Below the pieces are notes generated by a model. It was not told the origin of the DNA. It did no database searches and saw nothing but the letters and a program-made list of their open reading frames with translations. Shown here piece after piece: positions 15,634-17,679 of a stretch of DNA of 17,679 nt. The translations under genes and the position numbers were made by a program. How positions within the stretch are numbered: position 1 is the stretch's first letter; each line of letters starts with the position of its first letter. The stretch lies in the NCBI GenBank assembly GCA_018457335.1, contig JAGYHI010000017.1, positions 1-17,679 on the forward strand, written 5' to 3'. Source of the stretch: Candidatus Altimarinota bacterium (GTDB lineage: Bacteria; Patescibacteria; JAEDAM01; BD1-5; UBA2023).

Positions 15634-16926
15634 ATGAAAAACATAAAATCCATCCACCAAAAACTCAAAAAAATAGACAAAAAACTCTACATTGTTGGAG
15701 GTTTTTGTCGTGAGAAAATTTTGCGAAAACCGAATAGTTGAGATATCGATTTAGTGACGGATGTAACACCAGATGAGATGAAGAAAGTCCTCAAAATTGC
15801 AGGAGAAATTGGGAAAAAATATGGGACTTGCATCGTTTCGGAGTGAGGAGAATCCTTTGAACTCACAACTTTTAGGAAGGATATTTGAAGTATCAATTTT
15901 AGAAAACCAGCCGAGGTCGAGTTTACTGATTCTCTTGAAGAGGATTCGCAAAGGAGGGATTTTACTTGCAATGCGATTTATTTTGATGTGGAAACGGAGG
16001 AATTTATCGATTTTCACTCAGGAATTGAGGATGTTCAGCAAAAAATTATTCGTTTTGTGGGGAATCCGAGGGAGAGAATTCACGAAGATGCTTTGAGGAT
16101 TTTGAGGTGTATTCGTTTCAAAAATAAGTATAATTTTCAGTTTGCAAGTCCTGAATATATTGAGATTTTTCAAGAAAATATCGAAATTCTGAAAAATATT
16201 TCTATGGAGAGAATCAAGCAGGAACTTGATAAAATTCTGACAAATCCAAATAATGTGCAGGCTTTGGAGGATTTGAAACAGATTGGATTTTTGAAAATTT
16301 TTCTTCCAGAACTTGATCGTTTGGATCAGTTTTGAGGGAATAAGCACCACCTCGAAGGAGATATTTGGATTCACACGAAAATGTGTGTACAGGAAATGAA
16401 TCAGATTATTTTGAGAGAAAAAATTACCGGAGAAAGGAAGCTTTTGCTTTTGTGGTCTATTTTACTTCACGATATCTGAAAAGGTCCGACTTATTCGGTG
16501 GGTAAGGACGGGGAAAGTCATTACTACAATCACGAAAATGTGGGAGCAGAAATGTTCAAAAATAACCTTGCAAAAAGGCTGTTATTTCCAAAAAATTTTG
16601 AAAAAGAGATATATTTTTTGATTCGAGAACATTTGAGGCTGTTTATGATTCCAAAAATGAAAAAACTCAAAAGCAGAAAATTGATGATGCACGAATATTT
16701 CCCTGATCTGATTTTGCTTTGAGAAGCAGACAACAAATGAAGAATCCCAGCAAAACTTGATTATTTTGAGGAAATTGCAAGTATCTACAAAGATTTCCAA
16801 AAACTCCTCGAAACAAAAACATTTTTCACATGAAAAGATGTCTTGGAAAAATTCCCAGATTTAGAAGGGAAGAAAATTGGAGAAAAGTTAGAACAGTGGA
16901 ATAATAGAGTGTTGTTGGAGGATTAG
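15634..16926 (+). CDS. cca: CCA tRNA nucleotidyltransferase with HD domain
   Basis: A 430-residue class II nucleotidyltransferase that adds or repairs the 3' CCA of tRNAs. The catalytic head has IVGGFCREKIL (20-30) and GDIDLVTD (G36 from TGA; D37 and D39 bind the metal), then FELTTFRKD and RRDFTCNAIYFD. The neck has ERIHEDALRILRCIRF. The body carries an HD-type domain with LLLWSILLHDIGKGPTYS (H279, D280; G282 from TGA) and later HENVGAEM and REHLRLF, as in HD-containing bacterial CCA enzymes. Eight TGA codons are Gly. The start is the ATG at 15634, 13 bases behind RNA module C. Position directly after a tRNA-mimicking RNA and an RNA-repair cassette suggests a shared theme of tRNA end maintenance, or that the RNA array is its leader. 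CCA addition versus poly(A) addition cannot be separated by motif alone; CCA is favoured. Confidence 0.92.
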
Positions 16927-16957
16927 AAAAGTAATTCCCATATATAAATTATAATCA

Positions 16958-16987
16958 AATCATAGAAATTTGTTCTATGATTTTTTT
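16958..16987 (+). terminator. intrinsic terminator after cca
   Basis: AATCATAGAA pairs with TTCTATGATT (10 bp, 5-base loop), followed by a run of seven T, about 30 bases after the cca stop. Confidence 0.8.
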
Positions 16988-16997
16988 AAAAAAAGAT

Positions 16998-17026
16998 TTG
17001 CATTTTTTAAAAAATTCTGCTATAAT
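16998..17026 (+). promoter_or_regulatory. promoter of the final gene
   Basis: TTGCAT (16998-17003) and a perfect TATAAT (17021-17026) with the ideal 17-base spacing. Transcription should begin near 17033, so the gene's true start is the ATG at 17066 and not the in-frame ATG upstream at 16970, which lies within the terminator. Confidence 0.7.
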
Positions 17027-17065
17027 TTTACCGACCGTTCAGTAATATTTTTTATTTTCATAGAT

Positions 17066-17677
17066 ATGCAATCAACTATCAGTAAAATTCTCAAAGAAAT
17101 CAACGAGAAAAAACAAGAACTCTCAAAAGAATACGACAAAATAAAAGAAAAGTATGACTTTGAATTTATTAAAGGAAAAATCATATTTTCAGACGAGCAA
17201 AAACAAAAGTATAAAAAAGAGAAAAAATCGATTTTTGATACGATTTTTACAGCGCAAGTACGAGAAATTCTTTCAATTCCTTTTATTTATGGGATGATTA
17301 TTCCTTTTATTGTTCTTGATATTTTCCTCTTTGTCTACCAAAATACTGCAATGCGGCTCTATAAAATCCCACTCGCAAAAAGAAAAGATTATGTCGTATT
17401 TGACCGAAAATTTCTTGGATATCTCAATGTCATCGAAAAAATAAATTGTCTTTATTGCTCATATGGAAATGGACTCCTCGCCTATGCTCGAGAAGTCGCT
17501 GCCCGTACAGAGCGATACTGGTGTCCAATAAAACACGCAAAAAAACGACTTGGAAGTCATAATTGGGAACAACTTTTTGCTGATTATGGAGATAGTAAAG
17601 GATTTCGAGAACTCTACTCGGAAGAAAAAAATTATGAAAAAGAAATAGAGATCACAAAAGAAAATAGTGCAAAATAA
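17066..17677 (+). CDS. conserved membrane-associated protein with CxxC...WCPIKH motif, function unknown
   Basis: A 203-residue protein. Residues 1-60 are a charged coiled-coil-like helix (EINEKKQELSKEYDKIKEKY). One long hydrophobic segment, perhaps a hairpin, spans about 68-92 (SIPFIYGMIIPFIVLDIFLF). The most conserved-looking part is about 118-160: NVIEKINCLYCSYGNGLLAY, AARTERYWCPIKHAKK. C128, C131, C153 and H157 could form a zinc or iron-sulfur site. I know this motif set from conserved hypothetical proteins of diverse bacteria, but not its role. It has its own promoter and no TGA codons. The stop codon ends two bases before the window edge. Confidence 0.8.
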   Translation: MQSTISKILKEINEKKQELSKEYDKIKEKYDFEFIKGKIIFSDEQKQKYKKEKKSIFDTIFTAQVREILSIPFIYGMIIPFIVLDIFLFVYQNTAMRLYKIPLAKRKDYVVFDRKFLGYLNVIEKINCLYCSYGNGLLAYAREVAARTERYWCPIKHAKKRLGSHNWEQLFADYGDSKGFRELYSEEKNYEKEIEITKENSAK

Positions 17678-17679
17678 TT

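Noticed and set aside
16970..17065. N-terminal extension of the last gene from the ATG at 16970
   Set aside because: It starts inside the cca terminator and upstream of a strong promoter whose start site is near 17033; the ATG at 17066 fits.

Overview
The window comes from an AT-rich bacterium that reads UGA as glycine (genetic code 25), as the candidate phyla Absconditabacteria (SR1) and Gracilibacteria (BD1-5) do. This is visible directly. About 60 in-frame TGA codons sit where conserved families require Gly: EWG and QAGLSW of Tag, the first Gly of a Walker A loop, HSGD of a TerD-like domain, HDIGKG of the CCA enzyme and the GYGGG tail of Ogt. Read with the standard code, most genes shatter. 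I cannot tell SR1 from Gracilibacteria from this window.

Left part (1-8230, all genes on minus). In transcription order from right to left: yjdF-like membrane protein and cation efflux protein; a GbsR/MarR-type regulator, a DUF3089 lipoprotein and a CPBP protease; a DUF4300 protein; a secreted protein of unknown function; and an alkylation-repair cluster ogt, ygjV-like, tag, with tag cut by the left edge. Several AT-rich hairpins followed by T runs end the transcription units.

Middle (8260-10580). Divergent promoters lead to a nitroreductase, a REP-like palindrome, a DUF4298 protein, a csaA gene that converges on it through a shared hairpin, and a TrmB-type regulator.

Right part (10583-15633), the most interesting region. 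Divergent from the TrmB-type regulator lies a two-gene cassette. The first gene encodes a 780-residue RNA-repair enzyme: polynucleotide kinase, calcineurin-type phosphatase and T4 Rnl1-type RNA ligase. The second, four bases later, encodes a 754-residue protein with a long helical body and a TerD-like C-terminal domain. Directly after it are three tandem RNA modules (15341-15620) with the same architecture: outer stem ending in GG, an internal loop of CUUA against RCUUY, an inner 7-8 bp stem, then UUCCUYCU. The middle module carries a circularly permuted tRNA-shaped domain: T arm before D arm, and an acceptor-like stem closed by a GAAA tetraloop. This resembles tRNA-mimicking bacterial Y RNAs (YrlA type) that partner Ro60 proteins and often sit near RNA-repair genes, but there is no recognisable TROVE/Ro60 gene here. 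My reading is a Y-RNA-like RNP and RNA-repair island, with the helical/TerD-like protein as candidate RNA partner. The CCA-adding enzyme gene follows immediately. The window closes with a conserved membrane protein that has its own strong promoter.
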